From Ancylomarina longa (GTDB lineage Bacteria > Bacteroidota > Bacteroidia > Bacteroidales > Marinifilaceae): a stretch of 64,000 nt of DNA. The notes under the pieces are model-generated. The model saw only the letters and a list, made by a program, of their open reading frames with translations. It made no database searches and was not told the DNA's origin. Shown piece by piece: positions 29,175 to 37,501 of this stretch; position 1 is the first letter of the stretch, and each line of letters starts with the position of its first letter. The stretch lies in assembly GCF_003996985.1 (NCBI RefSeq), contig NZ_RJJX01000001.1, positions 186,001 through 250,000 on the forward strand, in the 5' to 3' direction. Position numbers and translations under genes: made by a program.

Positions 29175-29711
29175 ATGGAATGGACAGAGTTACGCATTGA
29201 AATGGCTGATTGTGAACTTAAAAGATTTCACAAGGAAAAAGGTAACCCAATAACGCTTAATCCTGGAAGAGGCGTTCAAAAAGAAAAATATAGTTTGATA
29301 TCGACTGAGGATATTAAATTTGTGGGTGAAAAATTAATAAAACTAAATCTAATCGAAAACTCGCCCTTAATCACCAACAAAAATATATACATCATTACAG
29401 ACTTTGGAAAAGAAATAGTCAGAGACTATGATCACTTTTCTAAGTTCCTTGCAAAACAGGAGCGTAAAAAAAAGAAAGCAAATAGACAGAGGTTATGGGA
29501 GGTATTCATTAAATATGTACGTGATTTCAATGAAATTGGAAAAGCAATAATATTAATTGCTCCAGCCGTTCTGTTTGTTCTTTCAATATTCTTTAGCGAA
29601 GAGATAACAAGTGCTAAGAACCAAATACAGGAGTTTATAAAACCTGACACACCAACTCAACAAACCACCACAACCGATACAATACAGAACCCAATAATAA
29701 AGGGGCACTAA
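29175..29711 (+). CDS. Orphan hypothetical protein with one membrane helix
   Basis: I do not recognise this 178-residue protein. The first 100 residues are charged and might include a winged-helix-like fold (DIKFVGEKLIKLNLIE, YIITDFGKEIVRDY). A run of Lys/Arg (QERKKKKANRQR) precedes a hydrophobic helix at about 121-138 (AIILIAPAVLFVLSIFF), and the tail is rich in Thr and Gln. No signal peptide is present, so the N-terminal part is probably cytoplasmic. It stands alone between a tandem array and an IS element, inside att-like direct repeats, which suggests accessory DNA. Confidence 0.6.
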   Translation: MEWTELRIEMADCELKRFHKEKGNPITLNPGRGVQKEKYSLISTEDIKFVGEKLIKLNLIENSPLITNKNIYIITDFGKEIVRDYDHFSKFLAKQERKKKKANRQRLWEVFIKYVRDFNEIGKAIILIAPAVLFVLSIFFSEEITSAKNQIQEFIKPDTPTQQTTTTDTIQNPIIKGH

Positions 29712-29720
29712 GCCCCCCAC

Positions 29721-29736
29721 CTGCCGCAAGTCTGTG
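29721..29736. repeat. Right copy of the att-like direct repeat, interrupted by the IS element
   Basis: The left part of the second copy ends in CTGTG at the IS boundary; the rest continues at 31377. GCCGCAAGT (29723-29731) and ACTTGTGGC (31377-31385) would pair in the empty site, so the IS sits in the loop of a 9-bp hairpin. Confidence 0.5.
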
Positions 29737-31371
29737 CCTAAAATCCGCAAGTAAAAGTGGAAAAAAGATGTAAAACTTGCTATTTCAAAGCTTTACATCT
29801 TTGATTTTTTCACCTAAATTGGTGATAAAACCTCGCACTATGAAAATACAACAAAGTTCTCATTTATCCCCATTTGGTGGTTTAAATTTTGTACTTGAAG
29901 AATTTGAAAATCTACAAATAAATGAAATCTTAGATGCTAACTTGCCTAAGTTGGCAACCAATAGCTATTACACATGGAAAGATCTGATCTATTCTTTCTG
30001 GTCCATTTATTTTTGTGGAGGGAGTTGCATTGAAGATCTTAATGACAATTTCAAAAACTTTCTTAAAGACACTCCGTTTATGCATGTTCCAAGCCCGGAC
30101 AGGATACTCAGCAGATTCAAAGATCTATCAAAACCAAAATATACATGTAAAACCAAACGCGGAAAAGCCATTAATGAATTCAGTGAAAATACAAATTTGA
30201 ATTTACTTAATATCAGACTATTGAAGAGGATTAATCCAGAGAAATATTTAAGACATGATTTGGTTCTAGATTATGACAACACAATTATTTTTACAGAGAA
30301 AGCTGATGCGAAAAATACATATCTAAAAGCATATGGTTATCAGCCTGGAGTTGCAATTATCGGTAGTGACATTGTTGGAATTCAAAATAGAAACGGCAAC
30401 AGCGTAGCCTATGCCCTGCAAGAGAAAACTTTGGAAATGATGTTTGAAAATCTCAGGTCAGAGGGAATAGCGGTAGATTCATTCAGGGCGGATAGCGCTT
30501 CCTACAAATTCGATATTTTAAATGTTGTGAATCGCTATGCCAATAAAGTGTACGTTCGTGTGAAAATGAGGCAAAGTATTTATCAGGTAATTAACCAAAT
30601 AAGCAACTGGGAAGAGATTAAGACCACAGATGGAAGAACCTTATTTCGGGGCTCCTCGAAATTCACACCTTTCAGGAAGACTGCAAGGGAAGATAACAAA
30701 AAAGACTTGCTAAGAGAATATAAGATTGTTGTCACCAAAGAAAACAACCTGGATGGTCAATTAAATGTTTTCACCAATGAAGCATGTGTTTACAGTTGTA
30801 TTATGACCAATGATTTTGAAAAGTCAGATGATGACATTGTTTTCTTTTATAATCAAAGAGGCGCTATAGAAAGAGAATTTGATGTATTGAAGAATGATTT
30901 TGGTTGGAAACACATGCCTTTTTCTAAACTTGAACAAAACACAGTGTTTTTGTTGCTTACAGCAATGTGCCGGAACTTATATGGTTATATTATTCATAAA
31001 TTCTCAAAGATTTATAAGTATTTGAAAACAAACTTTAGAATCAAGAAATTCATTTTTCGATTCGTGTGTATTCCTGCAAAGTGGATAAAGCACGCAAGGT
31101 GTAAACAATTAAGGATATATGGCAAAATTGCTTTTAAAACGTAGAATTTGCCTACCAATCGAATAGCCACTACAATTCTACTTCTCAATACCGGTAATCC
31201 AATTGTATTACCGAGTATGCCTGTAATACCTCATAATGAGCACCCAACAGGATGCAAACTGTGTTTTTCAATTACGATGAATTCTCCGAAGTGATTTTTA
31301 ATACTTTTAAGCCTTATTTATGAAATAATCAATGTAAAATGGTATTTAGTGAGTTACTTGCGGATTTTAGG
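29737..31371 (+). mobile_element. Complete IS1380-family-like insertion sequence, 1635 bp
   Basis: The ends are perfect 18-bp inverted repeats, CCTAAAATCCGCAAGTAA at 29737-29754 and its complement at 31354-31371. They are flanked by a 5-bp direct repeat CTGTG (29732-29736 and 31372-31376), the expected target duplication. One intact transposase gene is inside. Intact ends, an open transposase frame and an exact target duplication suggest a recent insertion. Confidence 0.9.
29840..31144 (+). CDS. IS1380-family-like DDE transposase
   Basis: The frame is open from 29777, but I start at the ATG at 29840 (MKIQQSSHLSPFGG), which gives 434 residues, the usual length for the family. Typical features include LVLDYDNTIIFTEKADA (first Asp region), FRADSASYKFDILNVV (second Asp), and the late YNQRGAIEREFDVLKNDFGW segment holding the Glu. 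No frameshift or stop interrupts it, so it may be active. The terminal repeats lie 103 nt before the start and about 210 nt after the stop. Confidence 0.9.
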   Translation: MKIQQSSHLSPFGGLNFVLEEFENLQINEILDANLPKLATNSYYTWKDLIYSFWSIYFCGGSCIEDLNDNFKNFLKDTPFMHVPSPDRILSRFKDLSKPKYTCKTKRGKAINEFSENTNLNLLNIRLLKRINPEKYLRHDLVLDYDNTIIFTEKADAKNTYLKAYGYQPGVAIIGSDIVGIQNRNGNSVAYALQEKTLEMMFENLRSEGIAVDSFRADSASYKFDILNVVNRYANKVYVRVKMRQSIYQVINQISNWEEIKTTDGRTLFRGSSKFTPFRKTAREDNKKDLLREYKIVVTKENNLDGQLNVFTNEACVYSCIMTNDFEKSDDDIVFFYNQRGAIEREFDVLKNDFGWKHMPFSKLEQNTVFLLLTAMCRNLYGYIIHKFSKIYKYLKTNFRIKKFIFRFVCIPAKWIKHARCKQLRIYGKIAFKT

Positions 31372-31446
31372 CTGTGACTTGTGGCTTCTATACCAACACT
31401 ACATCAATCAATCCTTTTCCTCCAGTACTTTCATGCGTTGTAATGC

Positions 31447-33633
31447 TTATATTTTCCGCCATACCGTCATTTGCGCTATGGTATGCTGAAATTTTCGGGA
31501 GGTCTCGCGAATTACAAAAGGAATGTCTTGAGGTTCGTGTATTAGCACCATCTGGTCCTTTAAGATTTCTTTCAGACCTTCCAAGGTACTATAAGGCTCA
31601 CCATCTTTTCTATAGCCTCCTACCCAATATGCTGTATCGGTAAATTCCTCTAACCAAGTGTAAGGCGAAGTAAGCACCAACAAACCGCCACTATTAATTC
31701 TGGAAGGAATATCCTGCAAAAACTTAATTGGATTGTACAAACGATCGATTAAATTTCCGGCAAACACCAAGTCATAACCCGTATAAAGTGCTTTCAAGTT
31801 ACAGGCATCGGCCTGAAAAAATGCTACCTTATCGCTGTATGCATCTAAACCAAAAGTAGCTAATTTTTTCTCCTGATAAGAAGTCAGTTTGCCTTCTTCC
31901 TGTCTTAGGTAATTTAGTTTACCGCTTTCCTTTAATTGGGTACCTATACGTATAAAACGTGCCGAAAAATCCAAGCCAGTAACTTTATCGAAATAGCGTG
32001 CCAGTTCAAAAGTCATTCGTCCGGTGGCGCAGCCCAAATCCAGCGCTGTATTTTTCTTACCAGCATCCAAATCTTCTTTTATCAATGCCAAACATGCTTG
32101 GGCAAAATTAGGAATATCAAAATACTCCTCTCCATACTGGAACTCGCAATATTGAGCAACCAATTCATCTGTTTCATAGTAGTCTGCCTGAATTTCCACC
32201 TCCTCTTCCGATTCTATATAGCGGAATCCGGCATGCTGGAAAAAGTGTCTGCGAAAAGCATATCGCGAATCCCGTATGGCAAGATTCCCTGTAGAAACCC
32301 ACGAGCCACCCTTAATCAAGTTGTGTTTGGCATCGAAAGTTGGGGTGGAAAAATCATCGTAGTAGGGATGAATCTCAAAACCATCAAGACCCGAAATTGG
32401 CATCTCGGTCCACTGCCACACATTACCAATTACATCATAAAAGCCATTAAATGCGAACTGATCTACCGGACAAGAAGACGCGTAATGCTCCAGATTAATA
32501 TTACCCGGAGCCTTCTCCCAATCAGGCTGATCGGGAATATTTAAGGAATCGTGTAAACGATAATATTCGGCTTCGGTAGGCATGCGAACTTGCTTTCCGG
32601 TTTTGGCCGCTTTCCAATTGCAAAAAGCTTTTGCCTCCAAATAATTCACTTCGGCTGGCCAATTCCAGGGCATATCAATCTCCTCCAGCATGCATCTTAA
32701 CTTCCAGCGCTCTCCCTCCTTCTTCCAAAATACAGGATATTCGCATTGCTTATAGCATACCCAGCTCCATCCTTCGGCAGTCCACCATTTTTCTGTTTTG
32801 TATCCTTCCTCCTCCACAAATTCAAGGTACTCTTGATTCGACACCAGATATTTGGCTGCCTTAAAAGCAGAAATCTGATCAGAATAAGATCCAAATTCGT
32901 TATCCCAGCCATATAAAGGATTCTCCTTTGTTTTTCCGATAGATACACATCCGGAAGCTACCGGAAGCAATTCATTTTTAGGAGCATTTCCTGCAAACTG
33001 GCAAATCGGAAATAATGAATTTTTCCTCACTGAAGAGAGAGGAAGTTCCCGAATAAGAACCGAGGAGGTTTCGATATGAATCCGTTGATGCTCTATTCCC
33101 ATCAATAGAACCCAAAATTGGGAATCCCATGTGATAGGCATATTTAATGGAAGCGATTCAATAAGTAATTCTACCAGGCTTTTAGCTTTATCGCGATAAT
33201 TGTGCACAGCTTGTACATCTGGCCAGTCGTAGTGTTTTTCGTTCAAATCGTCCCACGACATTTCATCCACGCCAACAGCAAACATCGATTCCAATTTAGG
33301 ATCAATTCTTTCGCTAATAATTCCGGCAAGAATAAGCTTATTGATATAAAAAGTAGCAGTGTGCCCGAAATAAAATATCAAAGGATGGCGCAAAGGATCG
33401 GCTCTCTGATAAAAAGCATCTTTACTGCTTAAGGAATCGTATAACCGCTCATCTAGTTCCCAGGTGGCTTGAAAATAGCTCAATATTTCTGCTCTCTTCT
33501 CTTCCAGTAAACCTTCGTTTAAAATTGGTGTCTTGGTATTTAATATATCCTGATCGTTCTTACTTTTAATTAGTTTGCTCATAAGAATAACATTAAGGTA
33601 TGGCGATAATTCTACAGCATGGAAGTTAATCAT
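31447..33633 (-). CDS. ovoA: OvoA: 5-histidylcysteine sulfoxide synthase fused to methyltransferase (ovothiol biosynthesis)
   Basis: The 728-residue protein has the OvoA order: an N-terminal DinB-like domain with H91 (FYFGHTATF) and the iron triad completion HQRIHIE (H182, H186, E188), then an FGE-sulfatase domain (FNGFYDVIGNVWQWTEM, LIKGGSWVSTGN), then a C-terminal SAM methyltransferase (ALDLGCATGRMTFELAR, FFQADACNL). It should join histidine and cysteine oxidatively to 5-histidylcysteine sulfoxide and methylate the mercaptohistidine. A start at Met18 (33582) is an equally good choice. The gene ends 76 nt from the right end of the IS, which has not damaged it. Confidence 0.92.
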   Translation of the reverse strand: MINFHAVELSPYLNVILMSKLIKSKNDQDILNTKTPILNEGLLEEKRAEILSYFQATWELDERLYDSLSSKDAFYQRADPLRHPLIFYFGHTATFYINKLILAGIISERIDPKLESMFAVGVDEMSWDDLNEKHYDWPDVQAVHNYRDKAKSLVELLIESLPLNMPITWDSQFWVLLMGIEHQRIHIETSSVLIRELPLSSVRKNSLFPICQFAGNAPKNELLPVASGCVSIGKTKENPLYGWDNEFGSYSDQISAFKAAKYLVSNQEYLEFVEEEGYKTEKWWTAEGWSWVCYKQCEYPVFWKKEGERWKLRCMLEEIDMPWNWPAEVNYLEAKAFCNWKAAKTGKQVRMPTEAEYYRLHDSLNIPDQPDWEKAPGNINLEHYASSCPVDQFAFNGFYDVIGNVWQWTEMPISGLDGFEIHPYYDDFSTPTFDAKHNLIKGGSWVSTGNLAIRDSRYAFRRHFFQHAGFRYIESEEEVEIQADYYETDELVAQYCEFQYGEEYFDIPNFAQACLALIKEDLDAGKKNTALDLGCATGRMTFELARYFDKVTGLDFSARFIRIGTQLKESGKLNYLRQEEGKLTSYQEKKLATFGLDAYSDKVAFFQADACNLKALYTGYDLVFAGNLIDRLYNPIKFLQDIPSRINSGGLLVLTSPYTWLEEFTDTAYWVGGYRKDGEPYSTLEGLKEILKDQMVLIHEPQDIPFVIRETSRKFQHTIAQMTVWRKI

Positions 33634-33747
33634 TTTTCAGACTCTATCTGAGTGTTTAGGAGCGGTTTTTACTTTAAAAATAAAAACGGATATGCATATT
33701 ATTTTGTTTTTTAGTATCTTAATTGCTCATTCTTAATAGAACACACT

Positions 33748-33996
33748 ATGCATTATCTTATTTTTTTACTCATTGGTTTAGTTGCTGGTTGGTTGGCAAG
33801 CATCTTAATTAAAGGACGTGGATTTGGTATTTTTATCAATATGATTTTAGGCGTTATTGGGTCTTTTATTGGCGGCACTGCCTTTGGATTGATGGGAATT
33901 CAGCTCACCGGTTTTTTTGGATTACTAGTCTCCGCCACTGTTGGAGCCATTTTTATTATTTGGGTAGTCGGTCTCTTTTCTCGGGAGAAAAGCTAA
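33748..33996 (+). CDS. GlsB/YeaQ/YmgE-family small membrane protein
   Basis: This 82-residue protein has three hydrophobic segments and the family pattern GLVAGWLASILIKGRGFG, then ILGVIGSFIGG. These transglycosylase-associated-named proteins are small inner-membrane proteins often tied to general stress; the biochemical role is unknown. It is divergent from ovoA and followed by a hairpin. Confidence 0.88.
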   Translation: MHYLIFLLIGLVAGWLASILIKGRGFGIFINMILGVIGSFIGGTAFGLMGIQLTGFFGLLVSATVGAIFIIWVVGLFSREKS

Positions 33997-34044
33997 AACA
34001 GACTTAATCTGCAGATGGCAATCACCAATCCATTCCTGATAACA

Positions 34045-34078
34045 GTTCCCAATAGCGAACATTGGGAGCTTTTACTTT
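34045..34078. terminator. Hairpin terminator after the YmgE-family gene
   Basis: TCCCAAT (34047-34053) and ATTGGGA (34061-34067) form a stem followed on the plus strand by a T-rich run. It slightly overlaps the end of the convergent ABM gene, so it may serve both. Confidence 0.65.
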
Positions 34079-34389
34079 TCAAAAAAGTAATCCGTTTCTA
34101 CCTTGCAAATACGAACAGCATACTTGCTATACCATTTCGATTTGCCAGATTTTTGAGCCATTTGGTGTTCTGTATTATGCTTCCAGCTGTTGATTGCCTC
34201 CAAACTCTCCCAATACGAAACCGTAATTCCCAATTCACTTCTGGCTGATTCCACACCTGAAAATCCTTGCTGCTCTTTCGCCAATTCTATCATCCGGTCG
34301 GCAGTCTCCTCGTATCCCTGATCTCCTTCCGTTCGCACCGAAGTAAATATAACTGCATAGTAAGGGGTTTTCATAGTTTTCGCAATCAT
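34072..34389 (-). CDS. Antibiotic biosynthesis monooxygenase (ABM) domain protein
   Basis: The 105-residue ferredoxin-like ABM-fold protein has YYAVIFTSVR, QQGFSGVESARSELGITVSYWESLEAINSWK, in the family order (partly quoted). Members are cofactor-light monooxygenases or heme/quinone-modifying enzymes. Its start codon overlaps the oxyR stop by 4 nt (ATGA), so translation is coupled and it is probably part of the peroxide response. The substrate is unknown. Confidence 0.82.
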   Translation of the reverse strand: MIAKTMKTPYYAVIFTSVRTEGDQGYEETADRMIELAKEQQGFSGVESARSELGITVSYWESLEAINSWKHNTEHQMAQKSGKSKWYSKYAVRICKVETDYFFEK

Positions 34390-35333
34390 GATTCCATAAA
34401 ATTAGTTTTGACAATATCCTTATGCTCCCCGCTAAGCATCTGTTTGGGAATACACTCTTTTATAACCTTGCCAATCGCCTCCAGCAAATTTAGTCTTACC
34501 TCACTCTTCAAGCTCACCATGCTAATCTCCCGAACCCGTATTTTACCACTAATATCCTTAATCATCTCCTCCTGATCTGCGGGAATCATGAGTGTAGAAA
34601 GCTCCGGTAAAAAAGTAATGCCACCTTTATATTCTACAATCCTTCGCAAGGCATCAATATTATTACTTTCGTAGATAAAGGGACCTTCCTTTTTTATATC
34701 AGTGGCACAGATATTCGTCACCTGATCCATAAAGCAATTCCCCTCCTGAAGCATCCATATATCTTTAAAATCGAGCTCTTCAATTGCAATCTCTTCCCGA
34801 TTAAACAAAGCATGCTTTTCCGATACATACAAATAGAATCGCTCATAAAACAGGGGATGAAATTTCAGATTACTCTTCGATGCTATCGGTGTAGAAATAA
34901 TTCCACCATGAAAACGACCATCCTTTAAACCTCGTAGAATCTCTTCGGTAATAGCCTCCTTAATAGTAAGTCTTATATTAGGATATTTTTGGTTCAATTC
35001 ATTCAGGAACAAGGGAACCAAAAAAGGCGAAAGTGTTGGTATAATACCCAAACATATATCTCCCTGAATCTCTTCGGATAGTTGTAAAGCAAAATCCTGC
35101 AAATGTTTCGATTCTGTAACAAGACTTTGTGCCTTCTCCAAAAACAAAAGGCCATTGAGCGTTGGTTCTACCTTCTTGCCCGATCTGTCGAACAGCAAAA
35201 TTCCCATTTCGTTCTCCAGGGCCTGTATTTGCAAACTAACAGCAGGCTGCGATACTCCCATTGATTTGGCAACCCTGCCATAACTTCCCAAGCTACCCAA
35301 TGCCAAGGCATATTCCAGTTGTTTTAAAGTCAT
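34386..35333 (-). CDS. oxyR: OxyR-type LysR regulator, peroxide sensor
   Basis: This 315-residue LysR protein has an N-terminal winged helix (VAKSMGVSQPAVSLQIQALE) and an effector domain. It carries two cysteines, C200 and C209, in EGNCFMDQVTNIC, the same spacing and almost the same numbering as the redox pair C199/C208 of E. coli OxyR. That supports real peroxide sensing through disulfide formation, not just a generic LysR assignment. It is transcribed with the ABM gene and divergent from pfs-luxS, whose 244-nt leader region could hold its operator. Confidence 0.92.
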   Translation of the reverse strand: MTLKQLEYALALGSLGSYGRVAKSMGVSQPAVSLQIQALENEMGILLFDRSGKKVEPTLNGLLFLEKAQSLVTESKHLQDFALQLSEEIQGDICLGIIPTLSPFLVPLFLNELNQKYPNIRLTIKEAITEEILRGLKDGRFHGGIISTPIASKSNLKFHPLFYERFYLYVSEKHALFNREEIAIEELDFKDIWMLQEGNCFMDQVTNICATDIKKEGPFIYESNNIDALRRIVEYKGGITFLPELSTLMIPADQEEMIKDISGKIRVREISMVSLKSEVRLNLLEAIGKVIKECIPKQMLSGEHKDIVKTNFMES

Positions 35334-35503
35334 GTTATTATATTTTCTTATTCAATCACCAAAGTTAATTAAATGTTCTTATACCGATAAGTTCTTTTAC
35401 CAGATATTCATTTCGCCTACTCCTTCTTCTCTGGTTTGGAAAGCGGATAACAATTCCCATCATTATTTTTTTATCAGCTTAAGGCAAAAGCAGCATTCTT
35501 TTA

Positions 35504-35511
35504 TAACTTTG
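35504..35511 (+). promoter_or_regulatory. Candidate -7 box (TAACTTTG) for pfs-luxS
   Basis: TAACTTTG matches TAnnTTTG, 66 nt upstream of the pfs start. No good -33 element was seen. The remaining leader holds no riboswitch fold I could recognise. Confidence 0.45.
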
Positions 35512-35577
35512 GCATTTCAAAACAGCAGATCGGGAATATTCCGAATATGCTGCACAGATCATTTGACATTTATAGAC

Positions 35578-36282
35578 ATGAGAATAGGAATAATAGGAGC
35601 AATGGAAATCGAAGTAGTACGACTTCGCGAACTATTGTCCAATAGAGCAGAACAGCAAAAAGGAGGATTTGTATTCTATACCGGAAATCTAAAGGGAGTG
35701 GATGTTGTTCTACTTCAATCAGGAATAGGAAAGGTAAATGCAGCAATAGGAGCTGCAATACTCATCGATACTTTTCAGCCTGATTTTGTGATTAATACCG
35801 GGGCCGCCGGAGGATTTCCATCCGATTTAAAAGTTGGCGACATCGTGATTTCACAGAAGGTCTTGCATCATGATATGGATTGTACCGTTTTTGGTTACAA
35901 AGCTGGTCAGGTTCCGGGAATGCCCGAGCATTTTGATGCCAACGCCCAATTAATTGAGCTGGCAGACAAAAGTATTCATAGACTTACCAATTTGCAGACC
36001 AAGATCGGAACTATTCTCACTGGCGATCAGTTTATGAACGATCCGAAAGCAACCCAACGCATTAAGAAGATGTTTCCTGATGCCGATGCTGTAGAAATGG
36101 AAGGTGCTGCCATCGCCCAGACCTGTTATCAATTTCATATTCCTTTTGTGATTATCCGATCTATTTCAGATATTGCAGGTCAGGAGAATGCGGTAGAATA
36201 TGAAGAATTTGTAGAGACTGCGGCCATTAATTCTGCCGATATGGTTATGGAAATGGTTCGTGAGTTGGGAAATAAGAAATAA
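35578..36282 (+). CDS. mtnN: 5'-methylthioadenosine/S-adenosylhomocysteine nucleosidase
   Basis: I start at the ATG at 35578 (MRIGIIGAMEIEVVRLRELL), giving 234 residues, the family length; the frame extends upstream to 35332 but that part has no MTAN similarity. Motifs include LLQSGIGKVNAAIGA, NTGAAGG, VEMEGAAIAQTCY (catalytic Glu region) and IRSISDIAG. It cleaves SAH to S-ribosylhomocysteine and adenine, and MTA likewise. luxS follows after 8 nt, so the two steps of SAH recycling are made together. Confidence 0.95.
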   Translation: MRIGIIGAMEIEVVRLRELLSNRAEQQKGGFVFYTGNLKGVDVVLLQSGIGKVNAAIGAAILIDTFQPDFVINTGAAGGFPSDLKVGDIVISQKVLHHDMDCTVFGYKAGQVPGMPEHFDANAQLIELADKSIHRLTNLQTKIGTILTGDQFMNDPKATQRIKKMFPDADAVEMEGAAIAQTCYQFHIPFVIIRSISDIAGQENAVEYEEFVETAAINSADMVMEMVRELGNKK

Positions 36283-36290
36283 AATCAGAT

Positions 36291-36770
36291 ATGGAAAAAA
36301 TAGCAAGTTTTACAGTCGATCACAATAAACTAAAGCGTGGAATTTATGTATCCCGCAAGGATAAAGTGGGAGCTGAAACCTTAACCAGTTTCGACATCAG
36401 AACCAAATTGCCTAATCAGGAACCAGCAATGGATATTCCTGCCATGCACACTATGGAACATTTGGGAGCTACCTTCTTACGCAACCATAAAACCTGGGCC
36501 GAGCGCACCATCTATTTCGGACCAATGGGATGTCGTACCGGTTTCTATTTGATCTTTCAGGGGGATTTAAATTCTACCGATATTGTAGATGTTACCAAAG
36601 AGATGTTTGATTTTATGGCTTCCTACGAGGGGGAAGTCCCGGGAACCAATAAAATAGAATGTGGTAACTATATGAGTCACGATTTGCCAATGGCAAGATG
36701 GGAAGCAGAAAGATACAGAAGAGAAATTCTGGAAAATATAAGCGAAGAAAATCTAAACTATCCTGAATAA
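36291..36770 (+). CDS. luxS: S-ribosylhomocysteine lyase LuxS
   Basis: This 159-residue protein has the metal site HTMEH (H53, E56, H57) and the third ligand C124 in ECGNY. The catalytic Cys81 is in GPMGCRTGFYL. It converts S-ribosylhomocysteine to homocysteine and DPD, the AI-2 precursor. It forms a two-gene operon with the nucleosidase and ends in a strong terminator. Whether AI-2 is used as a signal here cannot be told. Confidence 0.97.
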   Translation: MEKIASFTVDHNKLKRGIYVSRKDKVGAETLTSFDIRTKLPNQEPAMDIPAMHTMEHLGATFLRNHKTWAERTIYFGPMGCRTGFYLIFQGDLNSTDIVDVTKEMFDFMASYEGEVPGTNKIECGNYMSHDLPMARWEAERYRREILENISEENLNYPE

Positions 36771-36790
36771 TAGTAATTCAGAAAAAAATT

Positions 36791-36827
36791 GAAGGCTGCT
36801 CCATTCGAACTTAGCAGCCTTTTTTTT
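36791..36827 (+). terminator. Rho-independent terminator of pfs-luxS
   Basis: AAGGCTGCT and AGCAGCCTT form a 9-bp stem with a 12-nt loop followed by a run of T, 20 nt past the luxS stop. Confidence 0.9.
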
Positions 36828-36870
36828 ATGAAAAATTCATTACTTTTATCGGGAAGTCAATCTCAAAACT

Positions 36871-37320
36871 ATGAAAGATTCCGGATGGAAGTTTTTTTTA
36901 ATCACGATTCTTATCGTTCTGATACCTGTTTACGGGAATTGGAAATTACTTCTCCATGGAGAGAAAACCCAGGGCACGGTAGTGAAAATGGCTCAGGACA
37001 ATCTGGGACCACTCCTCTCCTTTTATGCAATCATAGAGTTTCAGACAGACGGAAATAGCTACACTTTAATGGGACCGGAGAATGTGAAATATCCTATTGG
37101 GAAAAAATTCACGATCCTCTTTCGCCCGGCACAACCCGATGATGCCATCATTTTCTCGGCACGTGGAGTGTATTTCAATAAATATACTCCTGTTGCAGTA
37201 GTGCTTTTCATTTTATGGATTGCTTTCTATCTTAGTTTTTGTCCCAAAAGCAAAAGAAGAAAATCGGTGAAAGATAGATTTATCAGAGAAGATATTTCTC
37301 ACAAAAAGAAGCTTCTTTAA
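36871..37320 (+). CDS. DUF3592-like two-helix membrane protein
   Basis: This 149-residue protein has an N-terminal hydrophobic helix (FFLITILIVLIPVYG), a small beta domain (GTVVKMAQDN, YTLMGPENVKYPIGKKFTIL), and a second helix at about 107-125 (PVAVVLFILWIAFYLSF), then a basic tail. This matches the DUF3592 pattern of unknown function. It is monocistronic. Confidence 0.68.
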   Translation: MKDSGWKFFLITILIVLIPVYGNWKLLLHGEKTQGTVVKMAQDNLGPLLSFYAIIEFQTDGNSYTLMGPENVKYPIGKKFTILFRPAQPDDAIIFSARGVYFNKYTPVAVVLFILWIAFYLSFCPKSKRRKSVKDRFIREDISHKKKLL

Positions 37321-37470
37321 GAAAATACATCATCGTACTCAGGCTTTTTATACATTCTGCACCCAATCCTCCTCCTTTTATTTGGTTATTATTATTCCTG
37401 CTTGTTTCTAAACAGGTCGATTTACACCTATTTTTCAGCGCCAAAATAAAAATTCCACGTTTTTCAATTC

Positions 37471-37478
37471 TATCTTTG
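37471..37478 (+). promoter_or_regulatory. Candidate -7 box (TATCTTTG) for the U32 gene
   Basis: TATCTTTG is an exact TAnnTTTG match 23 nt before the start codon, preceded by a T-rich tract near the expected -33 position. Confidence 0.55.
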
Positions 37479-37501
37479 CAATTAGAACAAATCCTTGAAT
37501 T

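Noticed and set aside
35332-35577. Longer pfs frame starting at 35332
   Set aside because: The extra N-terminus overlaps the oxyR start on the other strand and lacks MTAN features; the ATG at 35578 gives the family length.
35340-35577. SAM/SAH riboswitch in the pfs leader
   Set aside because: The leader has no helix arrangement I recognise as an SAH or SAM riboswitch.
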